Shown: in pieces, positions 6,760 to 14,452 of the stretch
Numbering within the stretch: the first letter of the stretch is position 1
How the letters are laid out: the number at the start of each line of letters is the position of its first letter
Source: an uncultured Chthoniobacterales bacterium
Lineage (GTDB): Bacteria > Verrucomicrobiota > Verrucomicrobiia > Chthoniobacterales > UBA10450
DNA length: 15,680 bases
NCBI GenBank assembly: GCA_955652255.1
Contig: CATPAW010000215.1
Location: 1 to 15,680, forward strand
Direction of reading: 5' to 3'
Translations under genes and position numbers: made by a program
The notes under the pieces: model-generated
What the model was told of the DNA's origin: nothing
What the model saw: only the letters and a program-made list of their open reading frames with translations
Databases searched by the model: none

Positions 6760-9700
6760 GGCAGCGTTTTCGATTTTTCGACTGGTGCCAATCGCGTCAG
6801 GGTGGGACCGCGCTGCTGTTGGTCATAGCGACCGGTCTGTTGGTTGGCTACTACGGCTGGCTCTCGCTGATTGAACCGCCCGCACCGACCTATTATCTCG
6901 ATTTCGGCGCCGCCCGCTGGATTCAGGCGTCGGAGCAAAGTAACAATATTTGCTTTCGTAAGAACCTTTACCTGAGCGCCAAACCGCAATACGCATGGTT
7001 ACAAGTCGCCGGGATTGATGGATTCAGACTGTTCGTCAATGGCAAGCACGCCGGAATTACCAGTAAAACCGCCTTAGAGGGCGATTCGACCGTTCTTAGC
7101 TTGATCTCAGGTGGCAACGAATCGGTCATCTGCGACATCACCCACTATCTTGTCCCAGGGACAAACACTATTGCCCTGAACGTCACTCGCGGCAGCTTTC
7201 CCGGCCGAGCCAAGCTGCTCTGTCGGGGGGGCGTGATCGAGTCGGGTAAGCTCAGTGAGTTCTTCTCTGACAAGAGTTGGAAAGTCTCTTTGACGCCGGG
7301 AACGATCCCGTCCCTGATTTCGTGGACGGATCCGGAGATGAACGACGCGCTCTGGCCTCGGGCCGAAGAGGCGCAGTTCGTAGAACGCAGCGGCCTTACT
7401 CAGCCTGTGACATTGCCGCCGGTTCTCCTCCAGGAACCGGTGAAAGGAAAGTGGATAGTGGACGAACGGCCGGGATCTGCCGGCAACACGACATTCCGGA
7501 GACGCTTCGACGCGCCAAACGGAAATAGCGAGGCGTGGCTTCAAGTCGCGGCGAACGGCGCTTATTCGGTAATTCTAAACGGGCACTTTCTCGGGGACTT
7601 TAGCGATTCGTCTCCGACGATTCAGTTCCTGCATCTCAAGCGATGGATAAAAACCCGAGACAATGACCTATCCATCCAGGTGCGAGCGCTGGATGCTCTA
7701 CCAGCTCTAATTGCGGAGATATCGTTTTTGTCCGACGATGCCCGAGCCGGTTCGATCGGATCGGATCATAACTGGATGCTGCCGGGTTCACGCTTCCCGA
7801 CCATAAGCGGGGCCTACAACTACTCGGGCCATCACTGGGGGCCTCCGCCGAAAAGCGCTACCCCGGCAGAGTTATCGAGTGTCGAGGCAACGCACGTTGA
7901 GATACTAGGCATCGCTCTCATGCTTGTGGTCGCAGCGGCCGTTTTCGTGAGTTGGATGGGTTCAGGAGATCTGCTGTCAAGAAGGAATGACTGGGAGATG
8001 GCGCGGTCTCTTGGGATAGACGCCACCTTGCATCTGCCTGCGCTGGTCGCCACGGCGACGCTGCTGTTGCTCCGCTATGATGTTCGTTTTCGGCCGGAGT
8101 CGCCGGTGAGAATTGAGTTTTTCCTAGGGCTCATCGCGCTGCTCATTCTCCCACGCATGCTGGTGCGGGCGAGGCGAAAGCAGCCCCTCCCATCTGCACG
8201 GTCGACCTGGGACGCATGGCGTGCTTGGGCCAGCCGTTACGGCTTTTGGCTTGCGCTCGGTGCCATCGTTCTCGGTGGATGTGTCGTGCGGCTACATGGC
8301 CTCACCACGTTCCCGCTCGATCAGGACGACATTCTGATTCGCGACTATGCCCAAGGCATCTTTGATCGGGGCTACGCATCGCTGGACTTTTACGGTTACG
8401 TAATACCCACCACCACCTACGAGTTACTGCCCTATCCGATTGCGCTTTCGTGCCTCTTTTTCGGCTGGAGCGACTGGGCCGTCCTCCTGCCGGCAGCGAT
8501 TTTTGGGACGCTGACCATATTGCTGATTGGGCTGATGGGGCGCAACCTGTTCAATTCCCGGACCGGTTTGTTAGCGGCGTTGATATACGCTTTCAACCCG
8601 TTAAACGTTTTCTGGGCGCAACACTGCTTTCATCCCTCGCAGGACCAGTTTTTTGCGCTTCTAACAATCTGGTCTTTTTACCTGGCAATCCGTCAGTCGG
8701 GCAAACTGGATGCAAAATATTTCTATACCGCGTGCTTGTGTTTCTGTCTGACCTACCTCTCGTGGGAAGGTACTGGTTTCATACTCCCAATCCTGCCCGG
8801 GACACTGCTGCTAATGTATCCCGGGCGCTGGAGGTGGCTCCGGCAGCCACATCTGTGGATCGGGCTGATTATCGTGGGGTCGATCGTTCTCATCCAACTT
8901 TCGCTGCGGAAAATGGCCGCGCCGGGTTTCCTCTTCCTAGGCTACGGATTGGCCCGGCTTGGGGGCCCGCAACTGTATTTCCTGAACCCGGAATCGATGC
9001 CCTTCTACTACGTCTCCTCGTTCCTCGTAACAGAGCCGCATTTGCTCCTTACCATTCTCTGTGGCGCTGGTGCGCTGTTTGCATGGCGAAATCTGGCTGT
9101 GCGTTATTGCTTGCTGATATTCGTGGCCCTTCTGGCTTCTTTTTCCCTTTGCATGCCGGTTTATTCCATTCGTTACTTTTATTTTTACCAATTCCTATTG
9201 ATTCTCACCGCATGCGGAGTCTTCTTTATTCTCTGGGACCGAACGCGGGAGCTGATATCAGAATGGCGACCGGCTCGTTTGCTCGCGTGGGGGGGCGGCA
9301 TAGTGGCTTTGCTACTGGTCTTGGGCACGGCAACGGAGACGGGTCTTAAAGTCTTTCGGCTCTCGGAGCGCCCCGAACCGAGCCTGCGTTACGGCGTTGT
9401 CAGACAGGACACCCGGACCCCAGCGGAATTCGTCGCTTCACGGTTGCGACCGGGCGACATTGTGTTGGCTAATCTGACGCAAGCATTCTATCTTTACGGC
9501 AGACGAATGCCAGATTACGCATTGAACACACTGCTAGCTACGCGCATGATTTACCTGAGCGATTCCGCGTCTTACCGGCATCGGTTCGTCGGCATCCCGA
9601 TTGTACGCAATCTGCGCGACATGGAGAGCATTTTTGGCCAAGGCCGCCGAATCTGGTATATCGGCGGCGGGCCAGTAACTGTGGGGTCAGCGGAGTTAAG

Positions 9701-10094
9701 AGATGCGCTAAGAGATGCGCTCGAATTTGTCACTCAGCGCGCGAAGATCGTTTACAACTCCTACCATACGAAGGTTTACCTTTGGGACGGCGCTGTCACT
9801 CTCGCGCAACAAACAGTCGTCAATCCCGCACTACCGCCTCAACCGGCTTTGGCGCCTGAGAAACCAACCCCCCTGGACCGTGTCGTGGAAGAACGCGATT
9901 GGGCAGAACGCGATTGGGCAGAAATCGGCCAACCGTTGGTCTATCCGTCGACCAATCCATCAAACCTCTACCCGCAATGGACGCATCAGAAAGTTTCAGA
10001 ACGCGACCCGGCAAGCGTCAATGCAGAGCCAACCGTGCAGCCACTGCAACCGCCCCGCAAGCCCGAGGAGCCCGATGAGCACCCGTTTCAGTAG
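6756..10094 (+). CDS. GT39/PMT-like membrane glycosyltransferase fused to two tandem beta-sandwich domains
   Basis: A 1112-residue integral membrane protein. After a first membrane helix (about 18-38) comes a periplasmic region of about 340 residues with two related galactose-binding/GH2-N-like modules: YAWLQVAGIDGFRLFVNGKH (79-98) and EAWLQVAANGAYSVILNGHF (259-278), each with a WLQV strand and an NG turn, separated by an FFSDKSWKV…DALWP segment familiar from alpha-L-rhamnosidase N-terminal domains. After about residue 380 it is polytopic. RLHGLTTFPLDQDD (512-525) followed by LIRDYAQGI is the first-loop acidic motif of the GT39/ArnT/PMT superfamily, which uses polyprenyl-phosphate sugars as donors. 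A soluble tail follows (about 890-1112), ending in a Pro/Glu-rich low-complexity stretch with ERDWAERDWAE. GT39 enzymes are usually 450-700 residues, so this is enlarged at both ends. It overlaps its neighbours by 4 and 20 bases. Acceptor and sugar are unknown. Confidence 0.85.
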   Translation: MRQRFRFFDWCQSRQGGTALLLVIATGLLVGYYGWLSLIEPPAPTYYLDFGAARWIQASEQSNNICFRKNLYLSAKPQYAWLQVAGIDGFRLFVNGKHAGITSKTALEGDSTVLSLISGGNESVICDITHYLVPGTNTIALNVTRGSFPGRAKLLCRGGVIESGKLSEFFSDKSWKVSLTPGTIPSLISWTDPEMNDALWPRAEEAQFVERSGLTQPVTLPPVLLQEPVKGKWIVDERPGSAGNTTFRRRFDAPNGNSEAWLQVAANGAYSVILNGHFLGDFSDSSPTIQFLHLKRWIKTRDNDLSIQVRALDALPALIAEISFLSDDARAGSIGSDHNWMLPGSRFPTISGAYNYSGHHWGPPPKSATPAELSSVEATHVEILGIALMLVVAAAVFVSWMGSGDLLSRRNDWEMARSLGIDATLHLPALVATATLLLLRYDVRFRPESPVRIEFFLGLIALLILPRMLVRARRKQPLPSARSTWDAWRAWASRYGFWLALGAIVLGGCVVRLHGLTTFPLDQDDILIRDYAQGIFDRGYASLDFYGYVIPTTTYELLPYPIALSCLFFGWSDWAVLLPAAIFGTLTILLIGLMGRNLFNSRTGLLAALIYAFNPLNVFWAQHCFHPSQDQFFALLTIWSFYLAIRQSGKLDAKYFYTACLCFCLTYLSWEGTGFILPILPGTLLLMYPGRWRWLRQPHLWIGLIIVGSIVLIQLSLRKMAAPGFLFLGYGLARLGGPQLYFLNPESMPFYYVSSFLVTEPHLLLTILCGAGALFAWRNLAVRYCLLIFVALLASFSLCMPVYSIRYFYFYQFLLILTACGVFFILWDRTRELISEWRPARLLAWGGGIVALLLVLGTATETGLKVFRLSERPEPSLRYGVVRQDTRTPAEFVASRLRPGDIVLANLTQAFYLYGRRMPDYALNTLLATRMIYLSDSASYRHRFVGIPIVRNLRDMESIFGQGRRIWYIGGGPVTVGSAELRDALRDALEFVTQRAKIVYNSYHTKVYLWDGAVTLAQQTVVNPALPPQPALAPEKPTPLDRVVEERDWAERDWAEIGQPLVYPSTNPSNLYPQWTHQKVSERDPASVNAEPTVQPLQPPRKPEEPDEHPFQ
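9697..9720 (+). repeat. Perfect 12-bp tandem duplication inside the glycosyltransferase gene
   Basis: TAAGAGATGCGC occurs twice head to tail (9697-9708 and 9709-9720), giving a repeated LRDA in the soluble tail (ELRDALRDALEF). The frame is kept. The perfect identity suggests a recent slippage duplication. Confidence 0.9.
9891..9920 (+). repeat. Perfect 15-bp tandem duplication inside the glycosyltransferase gene
   Basis: GAACGCGATTGGGCA occurs twice in tandem, followed by GAA, encoding ERDWAERDWAE in the Pro/Glu-rich C-terminal tail. It is the second in-frame duplication within 230 bases, pointing to a tolerant, length-variable tail. Confidence 0.9.
10065..10070 (+). promoter_or_regulatory. 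Ribosome site choosing the start of the TolC-family gene
   Basis: GAGGAG ends 4 bases before ATG 10075. The open frame extends 120 codons further upstream inside the glycosyltransferase gene, but only the 10075 start places a signal peptide at the N-terminus. Confidence 0.6.
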
Positions 10095-11493
10095 TCTTAG
10101 AGTTAGAACGACCTTCTCGCCTGTGCGCCTTTTGCTGGTCGCTTATTTCGCATTCCTGCCTATTCCTCGCCAGTTCTCCGCCGAGCCATCCGCCAACGCC
10201 AAAGCGCCGCATAAGCCAGTCGTTTCGCTGGGCCTGCGCGAATACGTCGAGAGAATCGCCGCCGAAAGTCCAAAGATCCTAACCTCGCGCCTGGATGAGG
10301 CCGCCGCTGACTATGAAGCCCGGTCCACGTACGCCTCTTATCTGCCTCACCTCACCGGCGAGGCGAGAGTCGGCTACATCAAGGGTAAGAGACTCACGGG
10401 GTTCGCGGGTCTGCAACAACCCGACAGAGAGCTCAATAACGTGCCGACGGCACCTAATACGCGTGAGTTCACGCAAGAAGGTCCAGGCTTGACCATCCCA
10501 GTGTTCAAAGATGGCAGTTTCCTGGGCATCAACGTTCCGCCCGAGGTGGCGCGCAAGCGCGCTCATAGGCAGGTTATTAAGTTCGAGGGATCGCTAACGA
10601 CGCAGGATGTTATTCTTTCGGCCACTGAGGCTTACCTCCGTGCGATCAGGGCGACGCGCTTGCTGGAGCTTCGCACGAAACACTTCGCTCTAGCGCAAAA
10701 AGAAGCCGCGCGAGTCGAGAATAGAGCCACGAGTAACCTGGCGACCGCAGAAGAACTCGGAGCGGCGAGGCGTTTACTCGAAACCAGCCGGGCCTCCTCC
10801 GAGGCGCAGCAAGGGGAGACGATTTATTCTTTTTTAGCAGTTGCTGATTTATTGGGGGTCGACGCCGGTTCGATTCGGATCCGGGAGAACTATCCGGAAC
10901 CGTCGGCCTTACCGGACTTTGAAATGATTGCCGGACTTAGCTCAAAAGAACATCCAAAAGTGCGCTTGCAAGAGGCCAGCATTCAAGGGGCGAAAGCTGA
11001 CGTAGCACTGCAGCGAAGTCGGCAATATCCAAGCGTTAAGGCCGAGAGTTTCGACTTTCAGTACGGGGACTTTCATGGGCATGCAGCGAATCAGTGGGTA
11101 TCTTTCATGTCGGTCAGCGTCCCGGTTTTTGATTTTGGAGAAACTGCCTTGGCGATCAGGTCAGCCGACTTAAAACTGCGAGCGGAGAACGAACGTCTTC
11201 TGGCCGTGCAGCAGGATTTGCGGAAGGAGTTGGTGGATGCCTTTGTCCAAGTCAAGCAGTCGGGAGCGGCTTTCGCTAAGGCTGGCAGTGATGTCGCCGA
11301 ACAGCAGCGCGTGGCGACCCGTCTTGAAGAACAGGCGAAACTCGACCAGGCGGTATTGGGTCAACTCAACTCGGCTGAATTAAAGCTGCTCGACTCGAAA
11401 GAGGCACTTGAGGAGGCACATTATGAGCTTCTCTTTCAGTACGCGCGTTTTCAAAGAGTCACCGCTGGCGAGTGGAAATGGATCGCACGCTAA
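10075..11493 (+). CDS. TolC-family outer-membrane efflux/export channel
   Basis: A 472-residue outer-membrane factor from ATG 10075. The longer open frame back to 9715 is out-of-frame glycosyltransferase sequence and should not be used as N-terminus. Residues 1-36 form a signal peptide (basic start, then VRLLLVAYFAFLPI, then FSAEP). The body shows the internally repeated TolC plan. Each half has long Ala/Glu/Leu-rich helices (LSATEAYLRAIRATRLLELR with ENRATSNLATAEELGAARRL; later LRKELVDAFVQVKQSGAAFA and LDQAVLGQLNSAELKLLDSK). Beta-strand segments such as WVSFMSVSVPVFDFGETALA, with the family's 'PVFDFG' element, alternate with them. Trimers make a channel-tunnel across the outer membrane and periplasm that docks with adaptors. 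It overlaps the glycosyltransferase by 20 bases, and the adaptor at 2892 in the same run is its plausible partner. Confidence 0.92.
   Translation: MSTRFSSLRVRTTFSPVRLLLVAYFAFLPIPRQFSAEPSANAKAPHKPVVSLGLREYVERIAAESPKILTSRLDEAAADYEARSTYASYLPHLTGEARVGYIKGKRLTGFAGLQQPDRELNNVPTAPNTREFTQEGPGLTIPVFKDGSFLGINVPPEVARKRAHRQVIKFEGSLTTQDVILSATEAYLRAIRATRLLELRTKHFALAQKEAARVENRATSNLATAEELGAARRLLETSRASSEAQQGETIYSFLAVADLLGVDAGSIRIRENYPEPSALPDFEMIAGLSSKEHPKVRLQEASIQGAKADVALQRSRQYPSVKAESFDFQYGDFHGHAANQWVSFMSVSVPVFDFGETALAIRSADLKLRAENERLLAVQQDLRKELVDAFVQVKQSGAAFAKAGSDVAEQQRVATRLEEQAKLDQAVLGQLNSAELKLLDSKEALEEAHYELLFQYARFQRVTAGEWKWIAR
11410..11416 (+). promoter_or_regulatory. Strong ribosome site for the first GH-A-like copy
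   Basis: GAGGAGG lies 6 bases before ATG 11423, inside the 3' end of the TolC-family gene. It supports initiation 71 bases before that gene's stop, although the resulting protein has an unusually long stretch before its signal-peptide-like segment. Confidence 0.55.
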
Positions 11494-12603
11494 CCGCCGG
11501 CCAAGTTCGCCGCTCGCTTCTACTTCTCGGCAGAATCTCCCTTACGAAAACTACAGGAACCGCCCCCTGCAAACATTGCGCCGCTCACTCTCGAGTGTTC
11601 TCACCGGGATCGCGCTATTTACGACCGGGGGTGCCGCGGCGCAAACACCGAAGGCCTCAGCGTCGGGCATCATTTATCTGCTGAAGGCCGACAGCGTGGC
11701 CTCGCCGTCGCGTGACCTCGCGAAGGAGCCTTGCTGGACGAACCCCTGTGTCGAGGGTGTCTTACTCCGGACGCATTGGAACAAAATCCAGCCTCGCGAC
11801 GGAGAGATCGACTGGTCGTTTTTCGATCAAGGGGTGGCTCTCGCCGCCCAATACCACAAGAAGCTCGGGCTGCTCATCACGGCCGGTGTCACAAGCCCAG
11901 AATGGGTTTATGCCGCTGGTGCCCGTCAATTCACGCTTGAGAAACTGCGCAATCACAAGGAGCCGTCCCCGATGCATCAACCGCTACCTTGGGACCCGGT
12001 TTTCCAGTCGAAATGGGGCAATATAATTCGCGCATTCGGAGCGCGCTACGACCGCGATCCACAAGTCGCCTACGTTATCTGGGCGGCTCAGGTCGGAAGG
12101 CAGAGTCATTCTTTGTGTCGGCTCCCGAGGACGTAGCGGCCTTCGAGCGCCTCGGTGGATTTACCTCTTGGAAGGCGGGCGTCAAATGGATTACCGACGA
12201 ATATGCCAGAAGTTTCACTGCCACTCCATTCTTGTTGGACCTTGGAGCACCGGTTCCTACTGCGCAAGGTCGGGCAGCGTTGGCGGATGTTTGTAAATAC
12301 GCGATTGCGGCGTATCCCCATAGATATGGAGTCAAATCGGATGGGCTCGCAGCCGACTATAATCTGACTTCCTATGGGGCGAGAGAGGTCGCATCGCTGA
12401 CCGACACGACTACGGTGGGATTTCAGATGTCGGTGCCATCCAAAGGCAAATTAAACCCGCAGGGCGAGTTGCTGCTCGCGGATGCGCTCAATCGCGGCAT
12501 TAGCTTGGGTGCTCACTTTATCGAGGTCTACGCTGTCGACTGCAATGACTCCGGAGCAGCGTCAGTGCTTACGGCGGCTGCAACGCAACTGCTTGCTCGC
12601 TAG
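11423..12603 (+). pseudogene. Secreted clan GH-A-like glycosidase homologue, copy 1, broken by a frameshift
   Basis: Two frames together make one protein homologous throughout to the gene at 14683. The first frame (from 11423) has a signal-peptide-like segment (SSVLTGIALFTTGGAAAQ) after about 50 extra residues, then CWTNPCVEGVLLRTHWNKI, GEIDWSFFDQGVALAAQY and LLITAGVTSPEWVY, resembling the early strands of GH-A TIM barrels. At about 12078-12080 one base is missing relative to the paralogue. The frame switches to LGGSGRKAESFFV and continues past KWITDEYARSF and GAHFIEVYAVDC to TAG at 12601-12603. The two candidate catalytic glutamates (codons at 12103 and 12523) both lie after the break, so the normally translated product would be inactive. 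Good conservation after the shift suggests a recent mutation or a sequencing error. The start is uncertain: TTG 11576 would give a tidier signal peptide but has a poorly placed ribosome site. Confidence 0.82.
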
Positions 12604-12756
12604 CTCTCTAACCACCCGCTGCCGTACCCGCGCACGGGCGTGGAGATTACAACGCGGGCGCATCCCTGTCGAACCTTTGCGTTTGACCGGAGATCGTGGT
12701 TTGCACGATTCGCGCAGAATTACGCAGTTCGAGTGTCCGAATCTGTCCGAAATCTG

Positions 12757-12798
12757 CTTGGCTCTCGCGCGCGCGTACGCGTGGCATGTGGCGAAACC
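12757..12798 (+). repeat. Dispersed GC-rich repeat, copy A
   Basis: CTTGGCT, then an alternating CG run around CGCGCGCGTACGCG, then GGCATGTGGCGAAACC. The same order of elements recurs in direct orientation at 14591-14636. The core alternates purine and pyrimidine and is self-complementary around GTAC. It lies outside any intact gene, as expected for a REP-like or small mobile intergenic repeat. Confidence 0.75.
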
Positions 12799-12855
12799 AA
12801 CCGGCTTCAGACTCAGAACGAAGAGCTGACTCTCCTTTAGTCGAGCGAATTAGGC

Positions 12856-12873
12856 GCAGCGCGGAAGCGCTGC
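12856..12873. repeat. Perfect inverted repeat (hairpin)
   Basis: GCAGCGC - GGAA - GCGCTGC: 7-bp arms and a 4-base loop, in a gene-free stretch next to repeat copy A and at the edge of a pseudogene fragment. There is no following T-run, so it is a REP-like palindrome rather than a clear intrinsic terminator. Confidence 0.6.
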
Positions 12874-12919
12874 GGGCACAATGGCTGGTGGAAAAAGAAT
12901 TGGACGTCGAGATCGCAGG

Positions 12920-13228
12920 CCAGAGGTACGGTCCCCAGCTGAGGTATGGCGCCACGACCGGGCCTTTGGCCGGATCAAAATTCAAGTTGCCAGTTCCGTT
13001 GATCTGATCGGCGATCGTCCATTGCACGGCGAAGCCCGATTCGAAGGCGAATGGCTCCGGATTTTCCGTCACCGGATCGTTCGTGTATGCGCGTGTCCGA
13101 CTCGAAAGATACACGATAAGGATGTTAGGGTATCGCACTTTCATATTGCGAACGATTGTCTCCAGGTCCGCCTGCAATGCCTGCGCGTGCGCCGGAAAAG
13201 CCCCGTAGTTGACCGGATCGATAATCCC
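12920..13228 (-). pseudogene. Internal fragment of an SGNH-hydrolase-like or uncharacterised secreted protein
   Basis: The minus strand reads IIDPVNYGAFPAHAQALQAD, then LETIVRNMKVRYPNILIVYL, SSRTRAYTN, NPEPFAFESGFAVQW and PYLSWGPYLW. This coding-like pattern matches a protein type I recall from Verrucomicrobia, Planctomycetes and Acidobacteria, with an SGNH/GDSL-like fold. Before it the frame runs into unrelated sequence, and after GPYLW the match stops although the frame continues to 12647 across the hairpin and repeat A. I see neither the expected N-terminus with the catalytic-serine block nor the C-terminal DGxHPS-type block. It is an internal piece left after deletion at both ends. Family naming is from memory and moderate in certainty; the fragment nature is clearer. 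Confidence 0.55.
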
Positions 13229-13237
13229 TTGTAAAAT
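13209..13237 (+). promoter_or_regulatory. Promoter of the YVTN beta-propeller gene
   Basis: TTGACC (13209-13214) and TAAAAT (13232-13237) are 17 bases apart, the ideal spacing, and lie 46 bases before ATG 13283. The -35 box sits inside the minus-strand SGNH-like fragment, so the promoter may have formed at the junction of the rearranged pieces. Confidence 0.5.
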
Positions 13238-13282
13238 AGGGAAAACAGTGCAATGGAGGCGGTTAATCGGACTTCCTAAACA

Positions 13283-14371
13283 ATGAAAATACGTCTGCCT
13301 TTGCTATTGATCGTTTGCGCCTTTGCTTCCTCGGCTTTGGCACAATCCCTTTTTGTCACTACGAGGTATTCCAATGAGGTTGCTGTGATCGATACCGAGA
13401 CCAACCAGATCATCAGTCAAATCCCCGTAGGCGCTTTTCCGATTCGTGTTGCTATGACACCGGATCGGCTCAAGGCCTACATTTCCAATGCGCGAGGCGG
13501 CAGCATCTCGGTTCTCGACACCGTGGCGCTCACAACCATCGCCACCATCCAGGTAAGCGACGTCCCCGGGGAAAGCGAGGTCACCCCGGATGGCGGGCGA
13601 CTCTTCGTCTGCCATCAAGCAGGCTCCCCGCAAGGCTGCCCCGTCGACGTTATTGATACGGCAACCGATATGGTCATCACAAATGTCTTTATTCCGGGAC
13701 ATTGGGCCAAAGACATCTTGATCACGCCGGATTCGCGATTCGTATACATCGCCAACTACTCCCAAGGGGAAGTTGACGTGATTAACACCGACACCTATCA
13801 AGTGACGACGATCCCCACTGCGGGGGGATCCCGTCGTCTTGCCATGTCTCCCGCGGGCGATCGCGTATATGTCGCCAACTACACGGGCAATTCGGTATCC
13901 GCCATCGACACAGCGACGCTACAGTTGATCAGGACAATTCCTGTTGGACAAAGGCCGAGAGGAATTGCAGTTGCAGCCAACGGCGAAATTTACGCGACCA
14001 ACGTTCGGGATGGGACAGTCTCCGTCATCGATGCCAGCACATTGGCTGTGATCGCGACAATCCCTACCGGAAACAAATCGTGGGAAGTGACTATTACGGG
14101 TGATGGAGCAGAGGCATTCGTGTCCAGCGTAGATTCCGATACTGTTTCGGTCATTGACACGGCAACGCATGCGGTCATCGCAACGCTCGCGACCGGAAGG
14201 GGTCCTTTCATCATGTTGGTGAGTCCAGACCAGACGAAAGTCTACGTATCCAATGCCAGGGACACGACTGTAACGGTTATTGATATTCCGTCGCTGACCG
14301 TCTCTGACACAATTGCTAATGTAGGGTTTGCGCCCTTTGACATGGCATCTGCTCGACGACCTGCGCGGTGA
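13283..14371 (+). CDS. Secreted YVTN/YncE-like seven- or eight-bladed beta-propeller protein
   Basis: A 362-residue protein with a clear signal peptide (MKIRLPLLLIVCAFASSALA, cleavage likely after Ala20). The rest is about eight 42-residue repeats with the core 'VxVIDT.T..VI.TI.VG..P...A.TPDG...YV.N', seen at residues 33-37, 76-80, 121-126, 164-169, 205-210, 246-251, 288-292 and 330-334. This is the YVTN family beta-propeller. Such proteins are exported or surface-associated, and many have no known substrate. An in-frame stop at 13277-13279 fixes ATG 13283 as the first possible start; the ribosome site is weak, since GGAGG is about 23 bases away. The final residues (SARRPAR) read across a junction with unrelated TPR-gene debris in another frame, so the native C-terminus may have been replaced. 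No neighbour points to a specific role. Confidence 0.88.
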   Translation: MKIRLPLLLIVCAFASSALAQSLFVTTRYSNEVAVIDTETNQIISQIPVGAFPIRVAMTPDRLKAYISNARGGSISVLDTVALTTIATIQVSDVPGESEVTPDGGRLFVCHQAGSPQGCPVDVIDTATDMVITNVFIPGHWAKDILITPDSRFVYIANYSQGEVDVINTDTYQVTTIPTAGGSRRLAMSPAGDRVYVANYTGNSVSAIDTATLQLIRTIPVGQRPRGIAVAANGEIYATNVRDGTVSVIDASTLAVIATIPTGNKSWEVTITGDGAEAFVSSVDSDTVSVIDTATHAVIATLATGRGPFIMLVSPDQTKVYVSNARDTTVTVIDIPSLTVSDTIANVGFAPFDMASARRPAR

Positions 14372-14420
14372 GCCGCGTTTCGAGGCGCTGGCGCAAAAGA
14401 TTTTCGCGCAGAATAAATGA
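14343..14420 (+). pseudogene. C-terminal remnant of a TPR/adenylate-cyclase-like protein
   Basis: In the frame ending TGA 14418-14420 the sequence reads WHLLDDLRGEPRFEALAQKI and then FAQNK. This closely resembles the conserved last residues ('LDPLRGDPRFEAL…') of long TPR proteins found in many copies in Verrucomicrobia and related phyla. The rest of the gene is absent: the fragment begins inside the last codons of the beta-propeller gene in another frame. It is probably the end of a deleted gene. Confidence 0.5.
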
Positions 14421-14452
14421 AGATCGACAACTTTTTCGCCGAGCTGAGGCGA
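14417..14452 (+). pseudogene. N-terminal remnant of a second TPR/adenylate-cyclase-like protein
   Basis: ATG 14417 overlaps the preceding stop (ATGA) and opens MKIDNFFAELRR, matching the typical start '…NFFAELKRRNVYKVAVAY' of the same large family. After about 12 codons the match in this frame is lost. A shifted frame reads NVYNLAIT then stops, next to the palindrome GTAAACGTTTAC. It is a cut-off gene start, and with the preceding remnant it marks a collapsed tandem pair. Confidence 0.5.

Noticed and set aside
8450..9349. A 299-codon plus-strand frame inside the glycosyltransferase gene
   Set aside because: It is an alternative-frame shadow of a GC-rich membrane gene; its product is Arg/Pro/Phe-rich without domains, while the overlapping frame is a clear polytopic enzyme.
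9715..10074. The 120-codon upstream extension of the TolC-family frame
   Set aside because: It is the glycosyltransferase coding sequence read in another frame, with no signal peptide or channel homology; the 10075 start has a ribosome site and a signal peptide.
12600..12660. A possible terminator after GH-A-like copy 1 (CCCG-CGCA-CGGG)
   Set aside because: The stem is only 4 bp and no T-run follows.
12647..12919. Downstream part of the minus-strand frame that contains the SGNH-like fragment
   Set aside because: This part crosses the hairpin and repeat A and loses protein-like pattern; only 12920-13228 is supported as former coding sequence.
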